From Sodiomyces alkalinus F11 (taxonomy: Eukaryota > Ascomycota > Sordariomycetes > Glomerellales > Plectosphaerellaceae), in contig NW_021167096.1 of the NCBI RefSeq assembly GCF_003711515.1, positions 205,939 through 269,938 on the forward strand: 64,000 nucleotides of DNA, read 5' to 3'. Positions within the stretch are counted from its first letter, which is position 1; every line of letters starts with the position of its first letter. The position numbers were made by a program, and so were the translations under genes. Below the pieces are notes generated by a model. That model was not told where the DNA came from, made no database searches, and saw nothing but the letters and a program-made list of their open reading frames with translations. This document shows, in pieces, positions 12,632 to 23,690 of the stretch.

Positions 12632-14530
12632 GAGACCGCCGCCTCCTAGCCGGTAGACGGTAACGCCTAATCCGGGCTGCTACGCCACTTCTCTACGGAG
12701 CCGTTATTTAGCGAGGAGCTAGCGGGGCAGTTATACTAAGTATGGATAGTATTTAGTAGCGGTAATACTCCGAGTCTTATTACCTTAGTTATTACTAAAT
12801 AGCACCTACTTATACCTTTCCCGCCCCGCCCTACTATTATAAGCTAAGCTTTACCGATTCCTCCGAGTATTCTTTATAATATCGCGTTTACTTTCTTTAT
12901 CGTCGCCCTAGTTTATTAATAAATAATATATTAACTAATTATCTTTGGTTACTATTAATACTTATAAGTTGGGGAGTCCGAGGTAAAGAGTAGGGTAGGC
13001 TTAGCCCTACCTAGAGTGGCCCTACCTTTATATATATATTTTAGCTCCCCGCGAACCCCTTATATTAGCCTCTATATTACTTCCCTCGCTTTCCACCACC
13101 CCTTACCGCTTTAACCTTGCTTACTTTCCTGGCCCTCCCTTAGGTATAGTATCCCCTACTACCCCGCTTTTATAATCAACACGCACTAGCGTATATAAAT
13201 CTCTATACTAGATATCGCGCGTTATTACCTTAAAGGTTTCCTCCTATCCTCCACTATCCTATAGGTATAGTATACCTAGTATTATATCCGACTAAGACGC
13301 CCTAACGCCGCGTGTATTCCTTATACGTTATAGTAAGTTCTATATTTAATTAAGCTTAGAAGAATAGTAATATTACGTTTATCTTCTATATACCGTGCTT
13401 TTCGATAATAAACTCCTTATAATTAGGAGAAACGACTTAGGCTAAGTCGGGCCGCTATACGGGTATTATAGATATTAAACTCACCGCGGAGGGCGCCGCG
13501 TAGGTCTCCTTAACGGCGGTAACTTTAGTCGGCGCCGGTAAACTCCTTAACCCGTCCCGTCTTGCGTATATCTTTATTAGCCTAAGAAGGAGGATAAGAA
13601 TAACGTTTAAGCTGCTCCTATCGCCTTCCTTCAGCGCCGCCGAATAGAATAAGAGCGTTACTTACACCGAAGATATTACGGAGTGGAATTATAGTGATTA
13701 TAAGGGGCTTATAGCGGGGGAGATCAGAATATTGAGAAAGGAGAGGGGCCTAGACCGGGAGAGGGAATAGAATATCTGGAGGGATAGGTGTAAGGGTAAA
13801 GAGTATATTATACTAAACTTTAGGCCGTTCCTAATACCGTCGTGTTCTTTTTCTTACTTATTTATTAACCTATAGATCTATATAGTAAGTTAGCGAATAT
13901 CTTAATAGACTTATCTCACGAATTCGGAAGATCTAGAGACCTTATATAAACGGGGGGAAACCCGCTAATATGCTCCTTATATATTCTCTCCTCCCTAATA
14001 AATTCTACCTCTCCCTCTCCCCTTTCTATCCCTCCGTCTTTATCTAAAAGTATAGGATTTATAGGTTATATATAGCCTTATCCTCCGCTACTTTGTAAAG
14101 CGCTGGCTCGGCTTCTTAATTAACTTCCCCCTCTAAATAATTCTGGCTCCGGGCGCGATTATAGTTTTAAGGTACGTAAGTCTCGGACTTTATATTATTT
14201 TCTGATACCAGATTATTAATAATATAAGGCGTACTAAGCTAAGCCTTCGCGTTAAGCTAATTCGCCCCTCCTAAAAGCTATAAGAATAATAATATCGACG
14301 AATTATTATTCTATGTTAGTATAATACTCTTATTTATAAGGGAGAATAGGGAAGGATAAGCGAGAGTTATAGCTATTATAGGTCGGTTCTGTTTACTACC
14401 GCCGAAAGCTATCTCTAGTATAGGAGAAGATACTCTATTAGGATAATACTCTTATAAATATTAAAATTAGCTGCTAACTAGCCACTTTCTTACCGTTATA
14501 TTACTAGGTTTAAGCAGACTAGAGGCCCGC
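12632..14530. other. RIP-degraded stretch, one weak coding remnant
   Basis: No supported gene. About 13,440-13,860 on the plus strand keeps a long nearly open frame (ITEWNYSDYKGLIAGEIRIL) with Glu/Lys/Arg-rich helical character. Unidentified. Confidence 0.45.
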
Positions 14531-15089
14531 CTGTGCGCTGCACGTGAAGTTCTGTTCTGGAAAATGCACTGTAAATCCATAAGCAGAATAGTTTATAGGG
14601 ACAGCGTATAGTATATGCTAAAAGTTCCGTTACTCTAGGTCCGGATAAGTTAACTAGAAAAGGCAGTTCTGATTAAGTTCCGGGTAATAAGTGCCCCTTT
14701 ACTCTTTTCTATCGCTTATCTCCACTCTAGCTCGCTAATATCTGTTATAATGGTTACCCGCCTGCCTACTCCTTTTGGCTCGGGCCGTCCTCCTACTTCG
14801 GCTTAGGAAGAGTTTCGCTTCGTTCTTCGAGAGCCTGAACCAAAGGCTCTTTTCCGTGTATTGGCTATCTTTCTCGGCTTTTGTCTGACCCAGCCCGTGC
14901 ATGGACTCCTACTACTGTCTGATATTATTAGGTACACCCTCTAGTCGGGCTCTCTAACTGATTCCTAAAGGGCAGCGACAAGGCTTTCCTAGACTCTTTG
15001 CTTGTTTCTCCTTTCTACCCTCGGTCTAGGTCTTATAATGTCCTTTGTTTGGCTTTTTGCTAGCTTGTATAGACTCTCCCTACGACCTA

Positions 15090-15616
15090 GACTATCATTG
15101 GAGTGCTCACTCGACAATACGTCAAGCAGAACTTCGTTTCACCTCTTCAGATTGCGCCACGATGCTATATGGCAACTCGAGCACCTTTATTAGCAGTTAT
15201 CTTGAGACAGACTCAGAGGTGTACTGAGCAGGTTGGCCGTGGGACCTTCGGAGTTGTCTTCAAAGGCTTCAGGCAGTCCGACCGCAGACAAGTGGCGATT
15301 GAATTCGTGAGTGACCATGCATCCACAAAATTGAAAGACTCACGCTCACGATGCCCTAGGAGCTATCTAGGAACGACCCTTTGCTTAAAAATAAGCACTA
15401 AGCGTATAACCTTCTCGACAGATATAGTATAAGTCTAGAGTACCAAATGCATAATCGTCCAGGGCTAATGAGTTGCTAGAGGGCATTCCCCGCGTCTACT
15501 CCTTTGGACGACACGCCCTCCATTGGGTCTTGATCTTAGACTAATTAGGGCCTTCCCTGGAGGATTTGTTTAACCGTTATAGACGGAAGTTCACTCTTAG
15601 TACCGTTATCATAGTA
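15090..15616 (+). pseudogene. Casein kinase I-like protein kinase, N-lobe fragment
   Basis: Two blocks identify a CK1-family Ser/Thr kinase. At about 15,225-15,308 the glycine loop reads EQVGRGTFGVVFKGF followed by RQVAIEF; the ATP-binding Lys of the VAIK motif is Glu (AIE). At about 15,475-15,612 the frame reads ELLEGIPRVYSFGRHALHW then LGPSLEDLFNRYRRKFTLST, where LGPSLEDLF is diagnostic of CK1. An in-frame TAG sits at the hinge Asp-stop-Leu-Gly position. A GTGAGT with a downstream CTCAC and AG (about 15,309-15,360) may be an intron. A frame change just before the glycine loop and the absence of HRD and DFG motifs downstream show that the gene is truncated and dead. After 15,616 the sequence is no longer kinase-like. 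Confidence 0.8.
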
Positions 15617-15679
15617 GGAATGTAAATGGTGCGTGGCACGCCGCGGCCCCGAGCTATATAATCCGACTGACCTTTTCAG

Positions 15680-16640
15680 ATATCGAGACTGGAAATGTTA
15701 ACACGGCAGGTTTTGCTAAGGAAATGAGAGCCAGCCTGCGGCGGTGAGGCCAGGACACCCCTTGACAGGCCAGGGGGGGATCAGAACTGCCCGATTGCCT
15801 GGACATTGTGTCAGACACCGTCGTAACAGCAGGAACAGGAACTGCCTCGAGGGCTGCACTCTCAGCTCGGCAAGGAGAATTAGCATGGGCATGTATTTGC
15901 GTCGCGCGGGTACCTGGGTCGGGTGGTGTCGACGTGGGCAGGAGCGTACGTACCTTCTATTTTTATAGCCGGGCGAGGCAGATACAGGCAGCTATTAGAC
16001 TTGGCGCAGGAGCTGGGGAATCAGCGCAATCACGCAGTTTGTCTGCCCTTGGCTAACCCTTCGGGCGCCTTGTTGCTGCCCCCTAAGTAGGTAATATCTC
16101 CTTTATTCGGTCAACATACTTCAGTTTACAGAGCGGGCCGATGTTAGAGATAGGGATGAAGATTTACTTTCCGAGCCAGGGTCTTGGATAAGACCTGGCC
16201 TTGTTGGCGGCGGCCATATCGATGCCGAATTCGCTTAAGGGCTATGCATGCAAGTCACAGAGTAGCCCCTGGCCAACTGTTCGTTCTCGGCCGGTTGTCT
16301 TGACTATAGAGTGGAGGGCAGTTGGCTGAACTGAGCTCCCGAGTACCCCTGGGCTGGGCTAAGGGCACCGTGACTAGTCTCTACTGGTGTGTATGCGCTC
16401 ACACAGGTATATCCTGCGCAGAGCCTGAATATCCCCTCTCCAGAGCGCATAGTCCTAGAGACGTAAGAACTCCCACCCTGTTAGCCGCTTCGATGTAATC
16501 GATACTATTATCGGAAACCGCCGAGGACGGCTTCCGTGAACCGCTATAATAGTCTATATAAGATGGCATTAGTAGGGCAAGGGAGCAGGTATATAGTTCC
16601 TCACCCTCTACACTCTCCTCACAGTAGTATTGTTCATAAG
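15680..16640. other. Lightly mutated non-coding stretch
   Basis: Base and dinucleotide use is near normal, with CA and TG present, unlike most of the window. Open frames at 15,744-16,056 carry no recognisable domain and I take them as chance. The stretch includes a short repeat at 16,212-16,305. Confidence 0.5.
16212..16305 (+). repeat. Short direct repeat, copy a
   Basis: Matches 19,538-19,632: both contain 'ttatgcat/ctatgcat..caagtca', 'ctggc.aa.tgttcgttctc' and 'ggccg.ttgtcttga'. This copy is unmutated; the 19.5-kb copy has several C-to-T and G-to-A changes. Confidence 0.75.
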
Positions 16641-16672
16641 TCTCTACCTTACCCCTTCACCTCCCAAGCATA

Positions 16673-17744
16673 ATGGCATCGTCCGTGCAAGCTCTCCTGG
16701 GGCAAAATTTGCCTCCCGCTATATTTATCAGTGTAGAGGGCATCTCGCCTAGTCTTTCTCGTAAAGAATGGGCTCGTGATTTTCGTGGGATCGGCGCGGG
16801 CTGTCACTCGGATGAACAGACTATAGAAGAAAGACTTAGCTCGCTGTACGACGGGCAGCATGATTTCACGGAGACCATCCGGCTACAACGGCCTGTCAAC
16901 AATCTCAGCGAGCCTTATGAGCTCATCGAGCACGAAGCCGACGTCGAACGCGACTTCTATAGGCACCTTTCTCTTCCCTGCCTCCTAGCATAGAACCACT
17001 TTATCGCCATCCGTGAGCGGTCACAGGCGGGTCCACCTAGGCGGACCAGTGAAAGCAAAACTATTAACCACTACTTTTCGTGGGCTATCGGAGATACTGA
17101 ACGGTGTCTCTGCGCCGGCGAGTTCAAGAACTAGGGCGTTATCGTTGGGAACGAGTGGATTGGAAACAGAGAAATGCGCGACATTTCTAAGAGGCTGGGC
17201 AAGGAAATAAGAGGGTAAGCCAAATCCAACCATAATATCTACTAGGATGCCCTGACTAATGAACTGATGGAACTGATAAGCGAATAGGTACGCCTTCAAG
17301 TATGATTGCCCCCAGGTCTTTATGTTCGACTCAAAATATCTCCTGATATTCTAATTCCGGGCAAAGGAGCGCGATAAAATCAAGAGCGCAGATTATGAGG
17401 TCGATACTTGGCTAATCCCACGATCCAGACGTGATGGTGATCAATCAACGATGCGCTGGGCGTTCTACAACATGGTATGGAGGGGTTGGATGCGCCTTGT
17501 CGGCCAGCTGTCGGCGGCGATCCCAGTCCAGCTTGGATCCTATCGTCGGGAATTCGAATACTGGTCCGGCCGCCCTGTTTGGAGGAACGTACATGATCGA
17601 AGGGATAAGAGGTATTCGCATCCGGATGGCTACCAGCGTATATATGATGCCGCTCAGCGGATGTATTATTAGGTCGACCTGGATGGTACACCGGTTACCG
17701 ACGCAAACGGACACGTGATATAGGACACCGTGGCCGTGTATTAA
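16673..17744 (+). pseudogene. Fungal-specific hypothetical protein, inactivated by stops and a frameshift
   Basis: Starts at ATG 16,673 in a plausible promoter context and reads 106 codons to a TAG at 16,991. The same frame continues as convincing coding sequence through further in-frame stops at 17,132 (TAG), 17,216 (TAA), 17,243 (TAG) and 17,285 (TAG). A frameshift near 17,270-17,285 leads to the C-terminal part: KYDCPQVFMFDSKYLL, then AKERDKIKSADYEVDTWLI, RRDGDQSTMRWAFYNMVW, YRREFEYWSGRPVWRNV and HPDGYQRIYDAAQRMYY, with two more TAGs before the final TAA at 17,742. I know similar proteins only as unnamed fungal hypotheticals; no catalytic motif is evident. Most stops are TAG where CAG or TGG would restore sense, fitting a light dose of RIP. 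The end lies 45 bp upstream of the intact kinase-like gene, same strand. Confidence 0.7.
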
Positions 17745-17789
17745 TAGTCTTCGTCCTATCTACTGTTATGTAATACAGTATATAGTTCG

Positions 17790-18861
17790 ATGGATCCCGT
17801 CTTAATCCTGTTCTACCCTTTCCTCTCGCTATTAACTTTTCTATCTTGGACACCCGTTTACTATGCACAATCTACAACTAAGATGGATAAGGATCAGGAT
17901 CAGGAATTCGATAGATTCGACGGTCTGAAGGTAAGCGGTTATTTAAAGGCTTATCTTATCGTCGCTGGTTTTTTTTTTTTAACTAAGTCATCGTCCCAAT
18001 CTCCAGCCATACAGACAATTTCGACTCGGTTCACGGACAATTAAAGCCACCAAGGCGACCTCGCTCAGCACCCGTCGTCAAGTCTATCGACTACATATCG
18101 AGCGCCCGACGATCTTTGACTACATCCCGATTGCCGTAGTTCGCCGGGTCCTCCACCGATTCGTCGATATAGCGCTCCCGTGGGCCAAGACACATTGGCC
18201 GGAATGGTTCCTCCCTCCGACCGTTATCCTTAAGAGGATGAAGGGCTATGACGATCCTGATAACCTACCAGACCCCGAAGATATGCGAACGCCCGAAGAG
18301 AAGTTCGAGTACGAGAAGCAAGCGTACCTCCGGCTCCGGCCGGTCCAGGGCACGGCCGTGCCCCGCATCTACGGGGAGGCCGAGTACAGCGGATTTCGGG
18401 CCCTGGTCCTCTCCGACGTTGGTGGCGTGACGCTCCACCACCTGCCCTGCGATACCGAGGTTGATGATCTGAAGGGCAAGATCGAGGCGGCCTTCCGGGG
18501 CTTAGCAGCATGTGGTGTGAAGCACGGCGACCCCGAAACACATAACGTTATTCTCGTTGACGATTTCCGTCATGCTATAGTAGTTGACTTCGAGTATGCC
18601 GAGTTCGTCGATACAGAATGGGATACATCGCCCTCAAAAGAGGATGCCTCTGCATGCTGGCATACGTATATAGAGACTAAAGCTGTCTTACTCGAGAGTC
18701 GTCGACTATCACGCATGACCCCCGAGAAGTTTGCGGCCTTGAGGCGCGAGGAGCAAAACCGTGCTGAAGCCGCAGCATTGCGATTACAGGCACAGCGGAA
18801 GCACTGGTTCGAGGAATATAAGAATTCTCGCGGGGACGAGGGGGTTCCTTATGTCGATTAG
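17790..18861 (+). CDS. Protein kinase-like fold protein, two exons, apparently intact
   Basis: Predicted 331-residue protein from exon 1 (17,790-17,930, 47 codons) and exon 2 (18,007-18,861). The intron, 17,931-18,006, has GTAAGC, a TAACTAA-like branch after a T-tract and CTCCAG; both exons join in phase 0 with no stop. The kinase fold is seen in VILKRMK (candidate ATP-binding Lys123), YEKQAYLRL (candidate helix-C Glu150), a hinge-like ALVLSDVGG, a catalytic loop HGDPETHN (His220, Asp222, Asn227) and VVDFEYAEF, with DFE in place of DFG (Asp241). This pattern (HxD-x4-N plus DFE) is typical of the many divergent fungal kinase-like proteins. The substrate is unknown; it could be a pseudokinase or a small-molecule kinase. 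Residues 1-27 are hydrophobic and could be a membrane anchor, unless translation starts at Met32. The coding region is GC-rich with normal CA/TG use, unlike its surroundings. A charged helix (about 290-315) precedes the C-terminus. Confidence 0.8.
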
Positions 18862-19139
18862 GAAGTGCCCGAACGCATAACGGGTGCGGAATAAAGTGTC
18901 GGTCTGCCGCGGATTGAATCTAAGCTACCTTAGGAATGGGGAGGGCAGATCGCTCCCTTGAGTACTTTCAGTCTACCTGTTTGTAATACCCGTTTTGTAT
19001 AGGCCTACGTGTACAGTTCCTGTACCGATCCGTGTGCCCGTCCTCCCCAGTCCTTACCGCCGATTTCCCACATCGGGATTAGGCATGTGTGCGATGTGTC
19101 AATCCGCCGCCCGATTAGCTAGGGCACCTTTTATTGTCC
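18862..19139. other. 3' flank of the kinase-like gene
   Basis: Near-normal composition, no gene recognised. A 111-codon frame (18,995-19,330) is largely built from the tandem repeat that follows and is not called. Confidence 0.5.
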
Positions 19140-19375
19140 CGTGCCCATGTGATGCGATATTGTGGTCCACCTCGCGAAAAACTCGCGAAAACTCACGAAG
19201 AGGATATGTATGCTACGTATCTCGTGGAAACCCGCGATGTGGGGCTATGGTCCACCTCGCGAAAAACTCGCGTAAAACTCGCGAAAACACTGTGACTGAA
19301 CTTCCGAAGTGGATATGCTATGTATCTTAGAAACCCGCGATATGCGGTTATGGTCCACCTCGCAAATTCTTATAC
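19140..19375 (+). repeat. Imperfect tandem repeat, unit about 85-103 bp
   Basis: The phrase 'tggtccacctcgcgaaaaac' starts at 19,163 and 19,248, and a shortened form starts at 19,351. Between them 'ggatatg..tgctatgtatct' and 'gaaacccgcgatatg' also recur in order. Within the unit 'aactcgcgaaa' is itself repeated. Confidence 0.85.
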
Positions 19376-19537
19376 GTATCGTAAGTTTGAACAAAGCCTT
19401 AGGTTCCGCTCCACTTTTATTAGCTAGCCGCGGGCCGGTCCGGCCGGGTTATCGTGTTAATACCTGTAGGTAACGAAGCTGTATATCAACGCCAGACGAT
19501 CACGAACGGGTGTATTATATTATATGTTTATTATTCA

Positions 19538-19632
19538 AGGAGCATATCCGATACTGAATCCACTCAAGGATTATGCATACAAGTCATATATTATCTCCTG
19601 GCTAATTGTTCGTTCTCGGCCGCTTGTCTTGA
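19538..19632 (+). repeat. Short direct repeat, copy b
   Basis: Partner of 16,212-16,305. The pair brackets the 16.67-18.86 kb gene pair in direct orientation. Confidence 0.75.
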
Positions 19633-20500
19633 GTCTTGATAATCCATGGAGTTAGATAGCAGCTGGCTCCGCTAGGCTCCTGAATCTAGCGAAAGACGGC
19701 CGCGACGGTTATCACTCCGGATACAGTATTACAGGGCAGACCTTCTAGATTATTCAATATATACAGGTTATAGCAGGTTTATGGTGTAGATATTAATGTG
19801 TAATGGCAGGACCGGACGGGGATCTCTCGTTTATGCCAAAACTCGCCATGTCAAGGAGGTCGACAAGGTACGACCCACGAGACGTTCTGTCCCTTGAATG
19901 CATAAGATAATAAGCCACTAGATTATTACGGGACTGAGATATTCAGAATCTCTCCGTAAGCTTTACCCTGTAGGGTGTATAAATACGTTGTAATGTCCCC
20001 TATATAAGAGGAATCCTATTATCCTAGAACCTGCTCCTCACTAAGGTATACAGAATCGGAGAAGTAAGTATGGGTATCGGCCACCGCAGGGTGGTTAAGG
20101 GGAGTACTTTAGGCTAACACTATTCCTCGATAAGGCCGTTACTTCTTTACCTATTTATTCTTATACGTTCCAGATAAATACTATATCGACTGGTAAGCCC
20201 GTCTAGTTCCTTTCGAAGTTTCGTTATATTCTAGCGGCCACTTACCATCCAAATTACAGGCTATATCCAGTACGAATTATATTAGCCTGGCTCAAGCCAT
20301 ATCACTAAGCTCTCTTACAGTTACGTAACCGAAGCAACTAATAAGAGCAATAATACAGCGCTCTTATATACCCTCTCGGTGGATAAAGGTCTTCTAAGTT
20401 CCTGCTACCGTTACGGCTCCGCCCGGACTTAAACTCGTGGCCAAAACTCCTATAATAACATCAACCAAGGAAAAGAAAGTCCATAACAGTCTCCAGTATT
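19633..20500. other. RIP-degraded stretch without recognisable gene
   Basis: Mutation density rises again from here. It may include the decayed 5' part of the DUF3295-like gene that follows, but I cannot trace it. Confidence 0.45.
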
Positions 20501-21133
20501 ATGGTCGACTCTCCTAAGTCCTACTACGGCGGATATACTAAAGGGGATGACTTAGAGACGATCTATTACGATAAGAGCGTTATTAATAGTAACGACTCCT
20601 CCGACTAGGAAGACTATATTAACGACACTGATCAGAGGAGCATAGACGATAGGATTATATTCTAGCGCGTTAACTCTAAGACTAAATTAACCTTATATCG
20701 CTCTCTTATTACTCTTATACTAGAGTAAAACGACCGAGCCACGAAGCTTAGTAGTATCGCTTTATAGTCGACGTCGGATATTCCTCGCACTCGGTCTAAT
20801 CAGGACCCTAGCTTACGGGTTTCCCCTGATAACTCCGATAAGGCTATCATAGAGACAACGGGATATAGCCAACTCCAGGCTACTATCTCTCCTCGTACTA
20901 CTCGTCGTAATATAATTATAACCGAGTTAAGCGAATCGCTCCGCCATAACTTGCTTCGGGAGCGCCGGGAGAAGTCGTCTATAGCCGATACCGTGCTTAA
21001 GCGCTAACGCGCCTAGCACGACGAAGTCAGCCTTAAGTAATATCCCGAGAAGGCCTATTTCGACCATAAGGCAGCTAATAATCGATTCTTAAAGGACCTC
21101 AAATCACAAAATTATCATTTTAAGGGCTGGTAG
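20501..21133 (+). pseudogene. DUF3295-family protein (AreA-like N-terminal relative), RIP-inactivated
   Basis: Frame from ATG 20,501 to TAG 21,131. Conserved blocks in order: an acidic DSSD-stop-EDYIND segment, RVNSKTKLTLYRSLITLIL, NDRATKLSSIAL, the hallmark SPRTTRRNIIITELSESLR, NLLRERREKSSIADTVLKR, LK-stop-YPEKAYFDHK and a terminal YHFKGW immediately before the stop. Fungal DUF3295 proteins, which share a region with the nitrogen regulator AreA, carry these blocks in this order and end in a Gly-Trp. Stops interrupt the frame where Trp or Gln stands in the family (for example SD-stop-ED, LK-stop-YPEK, KR-stop-RA). The N-terminal part normally present is missing or unreadable. The gene is dead. 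Confidence 0.75.
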
Positions 21134-21945
21134 GATAAAGAGATACTCTTCAGATAGATCTTATACAATATAAACAGATAGTCCAGCAGCGTACCCCGGC
21201 TGACCGTATACCGGGATCAACACGATACATATAACGTCATTTCCTTAATATCTCTAAGTCGAGCTTCTCAAGTTACCTTTCACGATTATCCTTCTAGCTG
21301 CTTATATATACTGGCCATGTCTCTATCCGTGTATAAATCTCCGTTACCCCTTATATTAACTATGAATTATCCTTGGGACTTAGGAGCACTCTGTGTTTAT
21401 ACTATATATAGGCCTTAAAGAGATTCTCGGTCTTAACGACTTCTCCTCGAGACTTATAGCTAGGGAAAGGACAGGGTACTACGTTACTATCTCTCGCCCT
21501 TAGATATACCTGGACGTGTTTCTATATTATCGTCGTCCTGGTGAATTATTTCCCACAGAATATATAAGGAGATAGACGTTTCCGTCCATAGAATCGTGAG
21601 GGTAATATGATAGAGTGAACGAGAGGGCCGGGTATCGCTATCTGAGAAGACTTAGAAGAGGACTCGCTGGTAACCGCGGAATAAGTCGTCGGTTTAATGG
21701 GCAAAGTATTCGATAAGCAGGTCGGTAAGATATATAGAGTCGATGGTAGTGCCGAGTTAATTAGGAGATATACTTCTCGTATAAGTGAGGTATATGGCGT
21801 CTTACGCGGTTTAGAATGTACTAGAGGTGGCTTAGGGTTACGAGGCGTGTCTGGTAGAATAATTGGTGGCTATAGAGGGGATTATTTCACCTCTACTACC
21901 TAAGTATAGGCGACCTATGCATCGATTATATTAATCTTCCGACGC
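21134..21945. other. RIP-degraded stretch without recognisable gene
   Basis: A 68-codon open frame at 21,697-21,903 shows no known motif and is probably chance. It lies just beyond the C-terminal end of the DUF3435 pseudogene. Confidence 0.5.
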
Positions 21946-23690
21946 ACTAACTCCTCCTCCGAGATTTAGTTATCTAAGTCGCCGAGTAATTCGGTAATCC
22001 GCTTCCGTTAGAGAACTAAGAAGGTGATTTACTAGACCGGCTCGCGAGAACGGTATACGCCGAGTAGTTACCGGTCGAGTTCTTCGTCGTTTTTTATCTT
22101 AAAATACTGCTAACGGGTAATCTCCTCGATCCTTCGGCGGTGTTTCTGTCTCGCAGCTCTTAGCTGCCTCTATAGCTCCTCGCATACCGTCTTATCGTCT
22201 CCCGTTACTAGATTAGCTCGACTATACCGGAGCTCTAGTATAGCCTGGAGCGCGGATATTTCCTCCTCTAGCCGACAAACCTCGGTATTTGGACCGATAG
22301 CGCGTATTATCTCGTCCGTCACGTTACTAGGGGTATTCTCGTCGTATTAAAGACCTAGTTGGTTGAAGATAGCGAGGTATAAAGACTTGGTGCCGCGGCC
22401 AAGGAATGCATCCTGAGTTATAATATTTATCCGAGCGTTGTTATAGTGGTCCTGGAAAGTGTCGTTGTTTTCATGCCTTGCTATCTATCTCCGGACAGTA
22501 GAGCGGCAATTCACTAGTAGTTGAGTCTGTGAGATAAGCCTTCGGATGTACGTAGTGGATAAACTTACTATTAATTGCCTCAAGGTTTCCCCGACGATAG
22601 TCATAGGCTTTAAGGTTGTCTAGCAGCCCTGCTGCCCGCCCTAGGTTCTTGGACCAATTATTAAATTAGTGCTTTGTTAAAGCGTCGTTAGATTTCGTGA
22701 ACCCGCTTATAGTTTTAATAGATCGCCGAAAGACTAGTAATTGCCAGAACTCCCTCTTCTATCTGACCTGAACCCCAGGGAGACTGATCCGAGTATTAAA
22801 GAACGGCTTAGCACTTGAAAATCCTTCTTTCTTAATAACCCCTTTTACTAAAGCTTTCGCCACGATATAGGATACCGGATAGATAACAGGGAGGTCTTCC
22901 TCGATGAAAATAAACTTAGTTAGTCGATGCTTCCGGTCGTAGCCCTTATAGAAACGAAGGAGGACGGTTATTATAAGACGGTCTCTGCCCCTATTATGGA
23001 AGAGATCCTAAAGAATCCAGAGTTAGATATCCTCCTAGTATAGGACTTTCCTCTCCGGACTAATCCTCTTATTAACCTTACTATATACCTAGTATTCCTT
23101 CCATTATAATCGTGCCTAAGCTTCCGGATTTATTAAATCGCCCTCCTCGCTAAAGTCGGAGTAAGCGTCGTTCTTATCGTGATATTCCTTTAGGTTTAGA
23201 CTTTGCTTTTTATAATTTATATAGACAAACTCGTGTATTCGGCCACCCGTAAATATAAGAAGCTGCCGAATAGTGGTATCGTCGAGACGGTTAAGGCCGA
23301 TATTGAATATAAGCTTCTAGTCCCGTACCTAGTGGAAGTATAATAGGTAAAGAAAAGCGTCCGGCCTAATATGATTCTTAGATTACGGTTCGGTCCGTAA
23401 TCTCAGCCGACGCTTAAGTATAGTACTAGCATAGTCGAGGAAATGAGTCTGGAGCTACGGGTCGATCGATTAGCTAGTATATTTTTTATACACCGCCCAG
23501 GTCTATAGTATATACCTCTGAATAGTAGAGAAAGCTTTAATTTTTATATCCTTCCTGTTAAGAAGGAACCGAGTAAAGGCTTCGATTAACCCTTTATTAG
23601 CGTAGGATAAAGTCTTTAACTCCTCTCTCTAGTCCGAAATACTAATAAAGGCGCAGAAATTTACCTATCTTTGCTGGCCGGATATAAGAT
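21946..23690 (-). pseudogene. DUF3435 tyrosine-recombinase-like protein (Starship-captain superfamily), dead
   Basis: Reading the minus strand from about 23,690 gives the DUF3435 order. An N-terminal helical segment has LIEAFTRFLLNRKDIKIKAF and IQRYILQTWAVYKKYT. The core has DAFLYLLYFH, NIGLNRLDDTTIRQLLIFTG, GRIHEFVYINYK, an acidic linker, then WILxDLFHNRGRDRLIITV, LRFYKGYDRKH and FIFIEEDLPVIYPVSYIVAK. The catalytic region has KREFWQLLVFRRSIKTISGF, NLGRAAGLLDNLKAYDYRRG and, after a frameshift, ARHENNDTFQDHYNNARI with ITQDAFLGRG. The YDYRRG Arg and the Tyr of FQDHY are the residues expected for a tyrosine recombinase of this type. A Glu/Arg-rich coiled coil follows (about 22,290-22,080). In-frame stops and at least one frameshift kill it. 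DUF3435 proteins include the captains that mobilise Starship elements, but also domesticated relatives, so captain identity is inference. Confidence 0.75.

Noticed and set aside
17380..17718. Several overlapping 73-103 codon ORFs on both strands
   Set aside because: The true coding frame here is the C-terminal part of the 16,673 pseudogene; the others are shadows without recognisable composition.
18230..18541. Arg/Pro-rich minus-strand ORF
   Set aside because: Antisense shadow of the GC-rich kinase-like exon.
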